A DNA stretch of 64,000 nt. Source: Halorientalis litorea (GTDB lineage Archaea; Halobacteriota; Halobacteria; Halobacteriales; Haloarculaceae). Location: assembly GCF_023028225.1 (NCBI RefSeq), contig NZ_CP095482.1, positions 2,604,001-2,668,000 on the forward strand, in the 5' to 3' direction. The position numbers and the translations under genes are program-made. Shown here one piece after another: positions 7,338 through 14,244 of the stretch; position 1 is the stretch's first letter; every line of letters begins with the position of its first letter. Under the pieces are notes generated by a model that was given only the letters and a program-made list of their open reading frames with translations, did no database searches and had not been told where the DNA came from.

Positions 7338-8399
7338 TCAGTCGTCCGCCGCCGTGTTCGCCCGCGCTCGTTCGTCCAGTCGGATGCCCGTCTTCTTCAG
7401 AATCTGGGTCGAGAACAGGGTGTCCCAGTCGTCCTCGTCCACGTCCCAGAACTCGGCCATCCGCTCGCGCACCTGTTCGACCCGCCGTTCGCTCTCCGCC
7501 TCGCTGCGCCCGTGGGTCATGGCGAAGAAGTTGTACGGCCAGACCCCCTCGTGCCGGGGCCGCTCGTAGCAGTGCGTGACGAACCCGAGCGACGCGATGG
7601 CTGGCCCCACCTCGTCGACCACCTCGTCGGGCACGTCCCAGACCGTCATCCCGTTCTCTGTGTACCCCAGCGCGTAGTGGTTCGGAATGACGCCGACCCG
7701 CCGGACCTTCCCCTCGGCGTCGAACCGCTTGATGGTTTCGAGGACCCACTCGGTGTCCTGTCCGATGGTCTCGGCCACGTCGCGGTACGGCGTCGCGGTG
7801 AGTGGGAGGCCGTCCTGAATCTCGACCACGAGGTCCACCTCCGCGGGCGTCAGCGTCTCGCGGTCCGTCGGCGTCACGTCGGGGCCGTGTCCTGTGAGGT
7901 CTACGTCACCGTCGGGAATCGGGCCGTCGACGTAGAACTTGGCCTCGACACGGAACTCCTGCTGTTTGGGCAGGTTGTACGTCTCCTGTCCCGTCTCGCG
8001 TTCGATTTCGGCGAGGACTTCGCTCACCCTGTCGGCGTCGGCGACGCTGACGACGAACCACATGTTGAGATGTGGATGTTCCCGTTCGTAGTTGTGGGCA
8101 ACCTCGTCGTGTGCGTTGACCTGCTCGGCGATGTCGTCGAAGCGGTCCTCGGGGGCGTGCATCGCCACGAGCGTCGCCTGCCCGCCGATTTCCTCCGCGT
8201 TGATGAGCGCGCCAAAGCGGGTGAGCGTCCCTTCGTCGTCAAGGTGCTTTAGTCGGGCCAGCAACTCATCAGCGTCGATGTCGACGCCGCGTTCGCGGAG
8301 CGCGGCGGCCGCTGGTTCGAAGGGTCGCTCGGTGACGGGGAACCCCCCTTGGAAGGCGTTGACGAGCGCCCTGTCGACTCGCGACAGGTCTGCAGTCAT
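7338..8399 (-). CDS. ahbAB: Fused siroheme decarboxylase AhbA-AhbB (Lrp/AsnC-like)
   Basis: A 353-residue protein made of two tandem copies of the Lrp-like siroheme decarboxylase fold. The N-terminal copy runs over about residues 1-160 (with RFGALINAEEIGGQATLVAM and the EREHPHLNMWFVV strand). The C-terminal copy covers about 185-345 (RRVGVIPNHYALGYTENGM, then YERPRHEGVWPYNFFAM). In the alternative heme pathway AhbA and AhbB decarboxylate siroheme to didecarboxysiroheme and normally form a heterodimer, here encoded as one chain. The start at 8399 is fixed by a TATA box 27 nt upstream. It is the first gene of the ahbAB-sirC-hemA operon. Confidence 0.88.
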   Translation of the reverse strand: MTADLSRVDRALVNAFQGGFPVTERPFEPAAAALRERGVDIDADELLARLKHLDDEGTLTRFGALINAEEIGGQATLVAMHAPEDRFDDIAEQVNAHDEVAHNYEREHPHLNMWFVVSVADADRVSEVLAEIERETGQETYNLPKQQEFRVEAKFYVDGPIPDGDVDLTGHGPDVTPTDRETLTPAEVDLVVEIQDGLPLTATPYRDVAETIGQDTEWVLETIKRFDAEGKVRRVGVIPNHYALGYTENGMTVWDVPDEVVDEVGPAIASLGFVTHCYERPRHEGVWPYNFFAMTHGRSEAESERRVEQVRERMAEFWDVDEDDWDTLFSTQILKKTGIRLDERARANTAADD

Positions 8400-8422
8400 A
8401 CGACAGACTCTGAACCGCGCGT

Positions 8423-8430
8423 GTATAAAT
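8423..8430 (-). promoter_or_regulatory. TATA box of the heme operon
   Basis: The minus-strand ATTTATAC is centred 27 nt from the ATG at 8399, pointing to a leaderless mRNA for ahbAB-sirC-hemA. Confidence 0.5.
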
Positions 8431-8505
8431 CCGCCCTTGCGTTCCCGCCCAGTGGGACCGGGAGACGTACCGTCCGCTTGCTGTCGACGGGACTGACCCG
8501 GCCGG

Positions 8506-8919
8506 TCAGGCGTCCTCGGTGGTGACGCCTTCGACGGTGTACCCGGCGTCGCGGAGGGCCGCGAGGAGTGCGTCTTGGTCGACGCTGGCCTCGTAGTAGA
8601 AGACGACTCTGAACGTCCCCTCACGGACGAGTTGCTGGCATTCCCAGACGAACTCGTCGCCGTCGAGCGTGAGGCCTTGATGTTGGTTCAGTCCGAAATC
8701 GGGGTCGTCGTTACCGGAGTAGACGTACGTGTCGCCCGGGTCGTATCCCGCGTGGGCGGCGATTTCGTTCCCGATTTCGAGCGTCGTCTCGTGGAGCAGT
8801 GACTCGTCGTCGCTGTCGAGGTCGGTGTGGACGATGAGACCCGCGAGGTCGATGTCGCCGGGTTCGAGGAGTGCGACTGTCCGCTGGTAGAGGTCCGGGT
8901 CGCGTGGGTCGTCGGTCAT
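8506..8919 (-). CDS. Conserved haloarchaeal protein, possibly DUF5778
   Basis: A 137-residue acidic cytoplasmic protein beginning MTDDPRDPDLYQRT. Distinctive stretches are ALLEPGDIDLAGLIVHTDLD, YDPGDTYVYSGNDDPDFG and a C-terminal FRVVFYYEASVDQDALLAAL. I recall this pattern from uncharacterised haloarchaeal families (DUF5778), but no catalytic motif is evident and I assign no function. A GAGGTATGT-like promoter element lies about 28 nt before the ATG at 8919, which favours this start over in-frame codons further upstream. Confidence 0.6.
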   Translation of the reverse strand: MTDDPRDPDLYQRTVALLEPGDIDLAGLIVHTDLDSDDESLLHETTLEIGNEIAAHAGYDPGDTYVYSGNDDPDFGLNQHQGLTLDGDEFVWECQQLVREGTFRVVFYYEASVDQDALLAALRDAGYTVEGVTTEDA

Positions 8920-9058
8920 TGTCGGAAGGTGCCGCGCCCGCCACATACCTCTCACGGTCTGTCGTAGCCGCCGCTCGGGTGGTGTGAAAAACTGGGGCGG
9001 GTGCCCCGGAAATCGCAGTTCACCTGACCCGCGTCAGGGGACCGTGACCGTGGCTGGC

Positions 9059-9253
9059 TTACAGGCGCGTCAGGTTCTCTGCTCGCGGACCCTTGTCGGC
9101 TTGCACGATATCGAACTCGACCTCCTGACCCTCTTCGAGGTCGGGGCCGCCCACGTCTTCCATGTGGAAGAACACGTCCTCGTCAGCGTCGTCGGTCTCG
9201 ATGAACCCGTAACCGCCGGTGTCGTTGAAGAAGTCGACAGTTCCTTGTGCCAT
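9059..9253 (-). CDS. Cold-shock domain protein (CspA family), copy 2
   Basis: A 64-residue single-domain cold-shock protein that binds RNA or single-stranded DNA. RNP1-like GGYGFIETDD (residues about 12-21) and RNP2-like DVFFHMEDV are both present, as are the GQEVEFDIV and KGPRAENL strands. It is nearly identical to the gene 5 nt upstream and has no promoter of its own in that gap, so the two are probably cotranscribed. The start is at 9253; an in-frame upstream ATG would overlap the neighbouring stop. Confidence 0.92.
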   Translation of the reverse strand: MAQGTVDFFNDTGGYGFIETDDADEDVFFHMEDVGGPDLEEGQEVEFDIVQADKGPRAENLTRL

Positions 9254-9258
9254 GGTAA

Positions 9259-9453
9259 TCACACCCTGGTCAAGTTTTCCGCGCGCGGGCCCTTGTCGGC
9301 CTGCACGATGTCGAACTCGACTTCCTGACCCTCTTCGAGGTCGGGACCGCCGATGTCCTCCATGTGGAAGAACACGTCTTCCTCGGAGTCGTCAGTATCG
9401 ATGAAACCGTAGCCGCCAGTGTCGTTGAAGAAATCAACCGTACCGTTCGCCAT
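9259..9453 (-). CDS. Cold-shock domain protein (CspA family), copy 1
   Basis: A 64-residue protein with the same RNP1 (GGYGFIDTDD) and RNP2 (DVFFHMEDI) motifs as its downstream twin. The two differ at only a handful of positions (for example DDSEED against DDADED). A TTTTTAATA TATA box stands about 29 nt upstream, so this is the first gene of the pair. The tandem arrangement indicates recent duplication with purifying selection, and supports a dosage role for an RNA chaperone rather than different targets. Confidence 0.93.
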   Translation of the reverse strand: MANGTVDFFNDTGGYGFIDTDDSEEDVFFHMEDIGGPDLEEGQEVEFDIVQADKGPRAENLTRV

Positions 9454-9478
9454 TGCACCTGACCAGAAGTCGTCCCTG

Positions 9479-9488
9479 TATTAAAAAC
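9479..9488 (-). promoter_or_regulatory. TATA box of the cold-shock gene pair
   Basis: The minus-strand GTTTTTAATA lies about 29 nt before the ATG at 9453. The region 9454-9560 is a divergent promoter shared with the prenyltransferase gene. Confidence 0.5.
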
Positions 9489-9529
9489 CTGTGGGTCAGT
9501 GCGTGACACGGCCGTCCCGGAGGACAAGA

Positions 9530-9539
9530 CTCTTATCAC
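9530..9539 (+). promoter_or_regulatory. TATA box of the cis-prenyltransferase gene
   Basis: CTCTTATCAC is centred 27 nt before the ATG at 9561, consistent with a leaderless transcript. Confidence 0.45.
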
Positions 9540-9560
9540 GAGACGTAAAGGTAACTCGTA

Positions 9561-10487
9561 ATGCTCTCGTGGCTTCGCAGACAAGCAGAACGCGGCTACG
9601 AGCGCATGCTTCGTCGGGAAGTGTCGGGCGCGCCCGACCACGTCGCCGTCATTCAGGACGGCAACCGCCGGTACGCCCGGAAGGAGGGCGGCGAGGCGAC
9701 GGACGGGTACCGTACCGGGGCCGAGACGACGGAGCAACTCCTCAACTGGTGTGACGAGTTCGGCGTCCAAGAACTGACGCTGTACACCTTCTCGACCGAG
9801 AACTTCGACCGCCCGGCGGAACAGCAGGAGTCGCTGTTCGACCTCATCGAGGAGAAACTCTACGAGTTCGCCGACGCCGACCGCGTCCACGACGGCGAGG
9901 TGCGCATCCGTGCTATCGGCGAGACGCACATGCTCCCCGAACGCGTCCGCGACGCTGTCCGCTACGCCGAGTCCCAGACCGAGGGGTACGACAGCCTCCA
10001 CCTAAACATCGCGCTGGCCTACGGCGGCCGCGCCGAACTGCTCGGTGCCGCCCGCGACGCCGCCAAGGACGTTGCCGATGGGACGCTCGCCTCCGAGGAC
10101 ATCGACGCGGACACCGTGGAGTCGTACCTCTACGAGGGACCGGTCCGTGACGTCGACCTCATCCTCCGCACCGGCGGAGACGAGCGCACGTCGAACTTCC
10201 TGCCGTGGCACGCAAACGGCAACGAGGCCGCCGTCTTCTTCTGTACGCCCTACTGGCCGGAGTTCAGAAAACTCGATTTCCTGCGCGCTATCCGGACCTA
10301 CGAACACCGCGCGGAGTCGTGGCGGATTGCACGCGCCCGCCGCGCGTTGGTGCTGGTCCGTGCGATGGGGAGCGCGGAACTCGACGAGGCCCGGCGCGTC
10401 CTCGGACAGTTCCGTGACTCGCTTCCCAGCGGTGAGCGCGAAGAACTCGACGCCGAGGAGTTCGAGGCGGACCCGGCCGCCGACTGA
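9561..10487 (+). CDS. uppS: Cis-prenyltransferase (undecaprenyl/decaprenyl diphosphate synthase type)
   Basis: A 308-residue enzyme that condenses isopentenyl diphosphate in cis to make long polyprenyl diphosphates, the lipid carriers for N-glycosylation. The catalytic Asp is in HVAVIQDGNRRYARK (residues about 28-42). TLYTFSTENFDRP, the LNIALAYGGRAEL strand and the DLILRTGGDERTSNFLPW substrate/metal motif (near residue 200) are all intact. The YWPEFRKLDFLRAI segment closes the domain. The start at 9561 fits the TATA spacing. A degenerate paralogue lies 1.1 kb downstream on the other strand. Confidence 0.93.
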   Translation: MLSWLRRQAERGYERMLRREVSGAPDHVAVIQDGNRRYARKEGGEATDGYRTGAETTEQLLNWCDEFGVQELTLYTFSTENFDRPAEQQESLFDLIEEKLYEFADADRVHDGEVRIRAIGETHMLPERVRDAVRYAESQTEGYDSLHLNIALAYGGRAELLGAARDAAKDVADGTLASEDIDADTVESYLYEGPVRDVDLILRTGGDERTSNFLPWHANGNEAAVFFCTPYWPEFRKLDFLRAIRTYEHRAESWRIARARRALVLVRAMGSAELDEARRVLGQFRDSLPSGEREELDAEEFEADPAAD

Positions 10488-10541
10488 GTCCGGACTCTCC
10501 CGAGACAACGTTGATGCCACCCTGCTCAGATAGTGGAAGCT

Positions 10542-11543
10542 ATGGACGCGGAACTTTCGTCGGTGTCGCTCGGGCGCACGGGGTTGCAGGTGAGCGAACT
10601 CTGCTTTGGGACGTGGCGGTTCGGTCGCGAGACGGATGCCGGCCGGTTGGAAATCGGCCGCGACACTGCGATGGACCTGCTCGACGCCTACGCGGACGCT
10701 GGCGGCCGGTTCATCGATACCGCGGACTACTACGGCGACGGGGACAGCGAACGGTGGATCGGTGAGTGGTTGGCCGACCGCGACCGCGAGGACTACGTCG
10801 TCGCATCGAAGGTGTACCTCCCGGTCGGCGACGGTCCGAACCGCCAAGGTCTCGGGCGCAAGCATATCCGCCGGCAGATCGACCGGACGCTCGACAGGCT
10901 CGACACCGACTACGTGGACGTGCTCTACATCCACCGCTGGGACGACGACGTACCGGTTCGTGAGTTCATGCGGACGCTCGACGGCCTCGTGCGCGACGGC
11001 CGCGTCCACTACCTCGGGGCGTCGACACTCGTCCCGAACGCGTGGAAGGTCACACGAGCGAACGAACTCGCCTGCAGGGAGGGCTTCGAGCCGTTCACCG
11101 TCACACAGCCCCGGTACAACCTCGTCAACCGCGAGATAGAGGGGCCGTACTTGGAGATGTGCGAGGCATACGGCCTCGGCGTCTGCCCGTGGAGTCCGCT
11201 GGGACAGGGCTTTCTCACCGGCAAGTACGAGCGCGACGGTGACGTGCCCGAATCCTCCACGGCGGCCGACCGGCCGGGGTGGGCCGACCGCTACCTCACT
11301 GCGGAGAACTTCGACACGCTCGACGTGGTCCGGGAGGTCGCCGCCGAAACCGGTGGCACACCGACGCAAGTCGCGCTCGCGTGGCTGCTCGCCCATCCCG
11401 GTGTGACGGCACCCATCGTCGGCGCGCGGACCGTCGAGCAACTCACGGAGAACCTCGGGGCGGCGGCGGTATCGCTCACCGACGACCAGTTCGACCGTCT
11501 CTCGGCGGCCGCGGACGGCCCGTTCGCGGCACTGGACGTGTGA
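10542..11543 (+). CDS. Aldo/keto reductase
   Basis: A 333-residue NADPH-dependent oxidoreductase of the AKR superfamily. The catalytic tetrad is visible as FIDTADYYGDG (Asp and Tyr), VVASKVYL (Lys) and VDVLYIHRWD (His). The C-terminal VGARTVEQLTENLGAA binds the cofactor phosphate. The voltage-gated-channel-beta/Gcy1-like branch is suggested by SPLGQGFLTGKY; the substrate is unknown. I use the ATG at 10542 rather than the GTG three codons upstream, since the ATG matches the family's short N-terminus. It lies between two cis-prenyltransferase homologues, possibly by chance. Confidence 0.85.
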   Translation: MDAELSSVSLGRTGLQVSELCFGTWRFGRETDAGRLEIGRDTAMDLLDAYADAGGRFIDTADYYGDGDSERWIGEWLADRDREDYVVASKVYLPVGDGPNRQGLGRKHIRRQIDRTLDRLDTDYVDVLYIHRWDDDVPVREFMRTLDGLVRDGRVHYLGASTLVPNAWKVTRANELACREGFEPFTVTQPRYNLVNREIEGPYLEMCEAYGLGVCPWSPLGQGFLTGKYERDGDVPESSTAADRPGWADRYLTAENFDTLDVVREVAAETGGTPTQVALAWLLAHPGVTAPIVGARTVEQLTENLGAAAVSLTDDQFDRLSAAADGPFAALDV

Positions 11544-11544
11544 G

Positions 11545-12153
11545 CTACTCCCCGAACCGACGTTGACGGTCCTGATAGTCCCGGATTGCCCGCAAGTAGT
11601 CGCGCTTGCGGAAGTTCTGCCAGTTCACGTCGGTGAAGTACAACTCGGAGTAGACCGACTGCCAAATCATGAAATCGGAGAGCCGTTCGGCACCGGTCTT
11701 GATGACGAGGTCGGGGTCGGTCGGGAAGACCAGTCGCTCCTCGATGTCTTCCTCTCCGATGTCCTCCGGGACCAAATCGCCGTCCTCGACTTCTTCGGTG
11801 ACGCGCTGGACGGCGGTCGCGAACTCGTGTTTGCCACCGAGGCCGATAGAAATCTGGATGGGTGCGTCGGCCCGCCGGTTGTCGTTCGGGCCCCGGACGG
11901 CGACTGCTCGCGGCGCGTCGACCGATTCGAGTTCCCGGCGGAGCGTCGGGGCGGCCTCCTCGTCCAAGACGCTGACGTACACCATCACGCGGTCCGCGCC
12001 GCACTCGAAGGTCCACCGGAGAAACGCTCCCATCGTGTCGTAGGCACCCTGTTCCAGCAGGTCACGCTCGGTGAGGACGACGGCGACGTTCTCCGGGCGC
12101 GCTTGGTCGCTCCAGCGCGTCCGCACCGCGAGGTACCGGTCGTACAGTCCCAC
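11545..12153 (-). CDS. Degenerate cis-prenyltransferase homologue
   Basis: A 202-residue protein starting at GTG 12153 (GLYDRYLAVRTRW). The C-terminal half is recognisably cis-prenyltransferase: DPDLVIKTGAERLSDFMIWQ matches the family motif that normally reads IRTSGE, and ELYFTDVNWQNFRKRDYLRAI matches its final segment. The N-terminal half lacks the catalytic DGNxR box and reads VAVVLTERDLLEQGAY instead, so the nucleophile-activating Asp is missing and the Arg of RTGG is Lys. By analogy with eukaryotic NgBR/Nus1 it may be a non-catalytic partner of the intact enzyme encoded nearby. A TATA-like element lies about 27 nt upstream. Confidence 0.75.
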   Translation of the reverse strand: MGLYDRYLAVRTRWSDQARPENVAVVLTERDLLEQGAYDTMGAFLRWTFECGADRVMVYVSVLDEEAAPTLRRELESVDAPRAVAVRGPNDNRRADAPIQISIGLGGKHEFATAVQRVTEEVEDGDLVPEDIGEEDIEERLVFPTDPDLVIKTGAERLSDFMIWQSVYSELYFTDVNWQNFRKRDYLRAIRDYQDRQRRFGE

Positions 12154-12251
12154 AGTCGGGCTTCCGTGGGCCGAGCAATGAAGGTCACGGCTGGCGGTGC
12201 GGGGATGGTGCGGAGGGGACCAGCGTACGCGGCACGGAGGGCCGCGGTTCA

Positions 12252-12281
12252 CGGAACTCGCGGAGCGAGTTCCGCTTTTTT
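12252..12281 (+). repeat. Perfect hairpin followed by a T tract
   Basis: A 10-bp stem (CGGAACTCGC paired with GCGAGTTCCG) with a 3-nt loop GGA is followed by CTTTTTT. On the plus strand this looks like an intrinsic terminator, but no plus-strand gene ends here. It opens a palindrome-rich stretch (12252-12397) that also holds stems at 12288-12310 and 12357-12379. Confidence 0.6.
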
Positions 12282-12356
12282 CGCCACCGAAAGACACTGC
12301 GCGTCTTTCGAGCACCCGCTCACTCCGTTCGCGGGAACCACGTCTTTGCCGCGAGC

Positions 12357-12397
12357 GGTGACGCACAGGGCGCGTCACCCGAGCGGGAAAAAGGTGG
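12357..12397 (+). repeat. Dispersed palindromic element, copy A
   Basis: The stem GGTGACGC/GCGTCACC (12357-12364 and 12372-12379) is followed by CGAGCGGGAAAAAGGTGG. The same stem and tail recur at 27084-27124. It lies just upstream of the DUF92 TATA box. Confidence 0.6.
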
Positions 12398-12407
12398 TTG
12401 TTAAGTA
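12398..12407 (+). promoter_or_regulatory. TATA box of the DUF92 gene
   Basis: TTGTTAAGTA is centred about 28 nt before GTG 12431, and this decides the start of the downstream gene. Confidence 0.5.
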
Positions 12408-12430
12408 CCTCTCGGGGATACCTCCGGGAC

Positions 12431-13777
12431 GTGACAACGAGTGCCCGGCGAGCGGGGGCCTTCGCGCTGGTCGGAACCGTCGCGCTGGCCGTGCCGTACG
12501 TCAGCAGCGTCGCGTCGACGGCAGTCGCGACGGTTGCCGGGACGGCCCCGTTCATCGCCATCGCCGTCCTCGCGCTGTACGTCGTCGACGAGGGGCCGCT
12601 GTTCGAGTTGTTCGCGCGCCCCGGCGACAGACAGGACGGCCGGTTGTACGGCCTCGCCGGGTTCGCCCTCGCAATCGCCGGGTTGGCGTTGCTATCCTTC
12701 CAGTTCGGGCTACCCGTGCCCGTCTTCGTCGTTGCCGTGTTCGTCCTCGCGTACGGGAACGTCGCGGAGCAACTCGTCCGGGTGCGGACGGCGGAGGTAA
12801 TCCTCGGGACGGCAGGGTTCGTCACCGGCGGGTTCCTCGCCGGGACCGGAGCGGGGTACCTCGCGGTGACGCTGGTGGCCGGGTCGCTGTCGGTCCCGAC
12901 GCTCCTCTTTTTCGCCGCGAGTGGCGCGCTCCTCGCGTCCTTGCTCCGTGCGGTGTTGTTCGCCCGCGACGACCCGCTCGTGGTCGTCTCCGTGGCACTT
13001 CTGCTGTGGCTGTTCGCGGACCTCGCCGTCAGCGTGACGACGACGCGTATCGCCGTGGCACTCGGGGTGACTGTCGGACTGGGGTACATCTCCTACGCCT
13101 TGGAGACGGCCTCCCTCCCCGGCATGCTGACCGGCGTCCTCCTCGGCCTGTTCGCCATCGTCCTCGGTGATTACGGCTGGTTCGCCATCCTCATCGCCTT
13201 CTTCGGCATCGGCGGGCTGTCGACGAAGTTCCGCTACGACGAGAAGCTAGAGCGCGGCATCGCCGAGGAGAACGAGGGAGCACGCGGGAGTGGGAACGTC
13301 CTCGCCAACTCACTGACCGCGCTGTTCGCACTCGTCGCGGGGGCGGCGAGTCCTTCCCACATCCCGGCGTCGCCCGACCTGTTCCTCTTTGCCTTCGCCG
13401 GAGCCGTCGCGGCGGCGATGAGCGACACGCTGTCCTCCGAACTCGGCGGTCTCGCGGACAACCCGCGACTCATCACCACGCTCGAACCCGTTCCGCCGGG
13501 GACGGACGGCGGCGTGACGTGGCAGGGTGAACTCGCTGGCCTCGTCGGTGCGGGCATCGTCGCCGGTATCGCCGCACTCATGTTCGATACCGTCGGCCCA
13601 CTCGGTGCCGCGGTCATCGTGGCCGCCGGTATCTTCGGGATGACTGCCGACAGTCTGTTCGGGGCCACCATCGAGGGGCGGTACGTCGGCAATCAGGGCG
13701 TCAACTTCCTCGCCACGCTGGTCGCCGCGCTGGTCGGTAGCGCGTTCGCCGTCGCCGTCGGGCTGACGACGTTATGA
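12431..13777 (+). CDS. DUF92 / TIGR00297 integral membrane protein (VTE6-like)
   Basis: A 448-residue protein with about ten to twelve hydrophobic helices. The C-terminal 230 residues carry the DUF92 pattern: LGDYGWFAILIAFFGIGGLSTKF, GSGNVLANSL, AAAMSDTLSSELG and the Asp-rich MTADSLFGATIEGRYVGNQG. The plant homologue VTE6 is a phytyl-phosphate kinase, so a polyprenyl- or isoprenyl-phosphate kinase role is possible in archaea, where the family is common. Its place beside cis-prenyltransferase genes fits that. I choose GTG 12431 because a TATA box lies 28 nt upstream; an in-frame TTG at 12398 falls inside that box. It overlaps the next gene by ATGA. Confidence 0.75.
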   Translation: MTTSARRAGAFALVGTVALAVPYVSSVASTAVATVAGTAPFIAIAVLALYVVDEGPLFELFARPGDRQDGRLYGLAGFALAIAGLALLSFQFGLPVPVFVVAVFVLAYGNVAEQLVRVRTAEVILGTAGFVTGGFLAGTGAGYLAVTLVAGSLSVPTLLFFAASGALLASLLRAVLFARDDPLVVVSVALLLWLFADLAVSVTTTRIAVALGVTVGLGYISYALETASLPGMLTGVLLGLFAIVLGDYGWFAILIAFFGIGGLSTKFRYDEKLERGIAEENEGARGSGNVLANSLTALFALVAGAASPSHIPASPDLFLFAFAGAVAAAMSDTLSSELGGLADNPRLITTLEPVPPGTDGGVTWQGELAGLVGAGIVAGIAALMFDTVGPLGAAVIVAAGIFGMTADSLFGATIEGRYVGNQGVNFLATLVAALVGSAFAVAVGLTTL

Positions 13778-14244
13778 TTCGAGCGGCCACGCCCGAGGAC
13801 CTGCCACGACTTCGCGCGCTCCAGTTGGCGTCGCTCGCGGAGCCGTGGGACGGCCTCCTCGAACCGGCCATCGAGGGGCCGCCGGTGGTACTCGTCTCCA
13901 CGCCACGCGGACACCACGGAGCGGCGACGGCTCTCGACGCCGACACGCCCGTCGGCTACGCCGTCGCCGTGCCGGAGGGTGCGGACGCCTACCTCGCAGA
14001 ACTCGCCGTCGCTGCGGGCCACCGGCGGGAGGGGCACGGCTCGGCACTGCTCGACGCGCTCGCCGACCGACTCGTCGCGGCCGGGCACGAACGGCTGACG
14101 CTCACCGTCCACGAAGGGGACCGCCGGGCGCGGGCGTTCTACGACAGTCACGGGTTCGGCGTCCGGTCGCTGCTGCCCGAACACTACGAGGACGGGGACG
14201 CCCTCGTGTTGGCGCGCCCCGTTCAGGCGTCGAGTTCGAACTGA
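13774..14244 (+). CDS. GNAT family N-acetyltransferase
   Basis: A 156-residue acetyltransferase with the acetyl-CoA-binding pattern of motif A (LAVAAGHRREGHGSALLDALADRL, residues about 72-95; R/Q-x-x-G-x-G/A is present as RREGHG) and motif B (RARAFYDSHGFGVRS). The substrate is unknown. The ATG overlaps the DUF92 stop (ATGA), so the two are cotranslated. The last 22 nt overlap the 3' end of convergent dnaG, an unusually deep tail-to-tail overlap. Confidence 0.82.
   Translation: MIRAATPEDLPRLRALQLASLAEPWDGLLEPAIEGPPVVLVSTPRGHHGAATALDADTPVGYAVAVPEGADAYLAELAVAAGHRREGHGSALLDALADRLVAAGHERLTLTVHEGDRRARAFYDSHGFGVRSLLPEHYEDGDALVLARPVQASSSN

Noticed and set aside
10002-11441. A 479-codon minus-strand open frame opposite uppS and the aldo/keto reductase
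   Set aside because: It lies across two recognisable genes on the other strand, shows no family motif and has no promoter at its start.
12252-12281. The 10-bp hairpin plus T tract as a normal intrinsic terminator
   Set aside because: The nearest plus-strand gene ends 700 nt earlier with an opposing gene in between, so it is listed as a repeat instead. Archaeal termination also relies mainly on T tracts without stems.
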